DNA from: Centroberyx gerrardi
Taxonomy: Eukaryota; Chordata; Actinopteri; Beryciformes; Berycidae
Direction of reading: 5' to 3'
DNA length: 64,000 nucleotides
NCBI RefSeq assembly: GCF_048128805.1
Contig: NC_135998.1
Location: forward strand, 14,793,656-14,857,655
Shown here piece by piece: positions 61,986-64,000 of the stretch. Positions within the stretch are counted from its first letter, which is position 1. Each line of letters starts with the position of its first letter. The notes below the pieces were generated by a model. That model was not told the DNA's origin and searched no databases. It saw only the letters and a list, made by a program, of their open reading frames with translations. The position numbers and the translations under genes are program-made.

Positions 61986-64000
61986 TCACACAGAGAAGAG
62001 CAGGTGTCCAGAGAAGAAGCTGCTGGTGCTCAGGCCGTTGGTCCCTTCGCTGGCCTCCAGCCACACCCTGTCCCCCTGCTCCAGCTGCAGCACTGTGTCT
62101 CCCGTTGACGTTTGGCGACCGCCCTGGAAAACCCTGTAGCTGTGCAGCACCAGCTCGCCGTTGCGCCACAGGTCCACGCTTCCCACGGTGATGAAGGACG
62201 TGCAGACGAAGCTGAACTGATAGACGCCGGGGATGGCGCAGGTGAACTGCCCCGACCTTGTGCTGTAGTGGTTCTGTCCGTTGTAGATGATCTGACGGAA
62301 ATGTATGATTTTATCTGAAGAGGGATTGTAATCGCCCAGTCGGACAGAAAAGGCAGAGTGTAGCTGCGTTGCATTGACGGTGGCGGATGCTGGTCCAGGG
62401 GGGCCTCTCATTCCTGTGGCACCTGGGGAGAAACACACAGGCAACGTCACATTCAGACTGAAGGATGGATTATGATTTTGTCGTATACTGTTGAATTTGA
62501 ATCTTTTGGGGGTTTTTTTGGGTGCTTTATATGTTGCGTCTGGTCTGGTTTTTGAAAAATTGAAAAGAAAAAGAAAAAATTGATATAAAAATAAAAAAAA
62601 TGATGACACAAAGTATAAAAAAAGAAAGATAGATTACAAAAGACTGTTAGAAGTAAGATGCCGTTGTTATGTAAGCTGATGTCATCCCGCCTTTATTACT
62701 GTAATGCCCTGTTCTCCTGTCCCAATCAGAAAGCCATAGTACTGACCCAGATTCTACAGTACTCAGATGAAAACTAAAATATAAATCTCTGGACCATATT
62801 GCCCCAATTTGTTAGTTTTAGAATTGACTTCACCCCTCGGTCTGGATCCGAGCTATACTGCAGGTCTTTTAACCCCTTCTGAGCTGGAGTGAGCTGATCA
62901 GGCCTTTGCTCTCCAGCCCCTCTTTAGCAAAGTGTCATATTTTCACAAATCACCTCTTTTACAGACAGGCTTTTATAGTTTGTTTTTAATCATTTTTCAA
63001 CTTAGATTCTTTTTGTTGTTTTATTTTTCTTCAACCCTGTGTGATTAATTAACATCTGGCAAATTTCACGTTTCTAAACTTTTGTTTATTATTGTTGTGT
63101 TGTCTGTAAAGCACTTCATAGCTCTGTTCTGAAAAATGCTAACAAAATAAAGTTTATTATTATTATTATTCAATATCATCATTCATTCATGTTCAATCTC
63201 TGTGACTTCATATCATTTGTATTATTTGGAAGTTTGGAGCCATTTAAAAGACATTCAGTATATGTACAGTGCATATACATCTTTTAAATAGATAAATAAA
63301 TACTAACATAAATAAAACATAACATATTTGAATTGACTACCTCGTTCTCCTGGGGGTCCTGGTGGTCCTGAGGGTCCTGCTGGTCCAGGAATGAGTTCAC
63401 AATCTGCATAGCAAGAGGATGCAGAAGTTTAGGTTATTTAACGTCATACTTAAAAGGAATTATATTTAAAAAATAAAAAATGTGCTGGAATGAATGAACC
63501 AGTTCTTATTTGGAGCAAAGACACCTTCCACCAAGATGACAGAATTTGAGGAAAACAGAGACTGTATGATTTGAGTGTGTAAATTTGGTCCATTACATGA
63601 CAATTACCAGTAGGTGTGATTTCATTATTAAATTATTATTAAAAGTTGATCATAGCATTGTACCAATTAGGACCATATAACGTAGAAAAAGCAGCACTGA
63701 ATCTGACCTCATTTCCACTGACTTCATCACAGTTAGAACCTGGGCCTGCAAGACCAAACACCACATATGAAGCATGATTTTCATACAAGTGATTGGTAAA
63801 GAAATCAATTGACCAATTTAGTGAAACATATACTGTGTGAATGTAAAATCAAAATAGTTTCATGCAGTGCTGTTTCACCTGAGTTCTCTGTGCAGGGTCT
63901 CTCTCTCCAGGCCGACAGGTCCAGGCGCCGGATGTCGGTGCAGCGGACGCGCCTGTTCCTTCTTGACAAGGCATTGAAGGGGTTTTGGGGGACGTTGTTG
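61986..64000 (-). CDS. C1q-domain collagen-like secreted protein (partial, 3' exons)
   Basis: Three exons on the - strand are visible: 63879 to beyond 64000, 63341-63403 and 61986-62422, joined in phase 1. The first encodes a basic segment (RRNRRVRC) with two Cys and SAWRERPC. The second starts a short collagen stretch, GPAGPSGPPGPPGERG. The third finishes it (MRGPPGP) and carries a full C1q domain with SGQFTCAIPGVYQFSF, GDTVLQLEQGDRVWLEA and the closing SSFFSGHLLFSV. Only about nine Gly-X-Y triplets occur, fewer than in C1q chains or most CTRPs. Such proteins trimerise through the C1q head and are secreted. I cannot name the family member. The 5' exons, including any signal peptide, lie right of the window. 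Confidence 0.88.
62640..63175 (+). mobile_element. L2-like LINE 3' relic in the C1q gene intron
   Basis: Broken + strand peptides such as YKSLDHIAPIC resemble the L2 block TFKALNGLAP. The 3' tail has ctgtaaagcacttcatagct, then aataaagtttattattatta. It is a 5'-truncated dead copy opposite to the host gene. Confidence 0.65.

Noticed and set aside
63708-63745. 38-nt candidate exon in the C1q gene
   Set aside because: Splice-like ends are present, but it would shift the frame. Direct joining of 63879 to 63403 keeps frame and yields a sensible junction.

Overview
The window is teleost fish nuclear DNA, very probably from a percomorph. It holds short-intron vertebrate genes, many (TG)n/(CA)n tracts, and remnants of L2-like, L1-like, Tc1, hAT, Harbinger-like and SINE elements. 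No prokaryotic, organellar or viral gene was seen, and no retrovirus, LTR element or Polinton was recognised.

Layout: (1) 178-2400, + strand, the last two coding exons and 3' UTR of slc20a1 (phosphate transporter PiT-1). (2) 3090-7160, - strand, an unrecognised gene for a small acidic secreted protein built from phase-1 mini-exons. (3) 8639-13096, - strand, pcyox1 (prenylcysteine oxidase), head to head with (4) fam136a at 14207-16165, + strand. (5) 16166-20960 is transposon-rich spacer and gmcl1 3' region. (6) gmcl1, - strand, 14 coding exons, 20965-26409. (7) 27130-32650 is spacer with a palindromic MITE, a hAT-like relic and L1-like LINE pieces. (8) ggcx, + strand, 15 coding exons, 32662-38526. 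(9) snx24, - strand, 7 exons, 43300-48921; its introns contain two unusual self-complementary insertions. (10) lox, - strand, 7 coding exons, 50453-55366. (11) 55367-61985 is spacer without a recognised gene, with one SINE. (12) A C1q-domain collagen-like gene, - strand, runs off the right edge.

Splice sites were read by eye from GT-AG signals, reading frame and remembered family sequences. All exon chains given as complete keep frame: pcyox1 509 aa, fam136a 138 aa, gmcl1 503 aa, ggcx 771 aa, snx24 172 aa, lox 427 aa. The human counterparts of slc20a1, pcyox1, fam136a, gmcl1 and ggcx lie on chromosome 2, and those of snx24 and lox on 5q23, so the ggcx-snx24 interval is a junction between two ancestral neighbourhoods. 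The genes are not a functional cluster, although ggcx, lox, pcyox1, the acidic protein and the C1q protein all concern the secretory pathway or matrix.

The least ordinary parts are a 1-kb foldback element in snx24 intron 2 carrying a LINE RNase H fragment between CpG-rich arms; a neighbouring 216-bp insertion with perfect 42-bp inverted arms and a 16-bp target duplication; three hammerhead-like cores, two of them central in foldback repeats; the acidic mini-exon gene; and TG repeats abutting splice acceptors in three genes.
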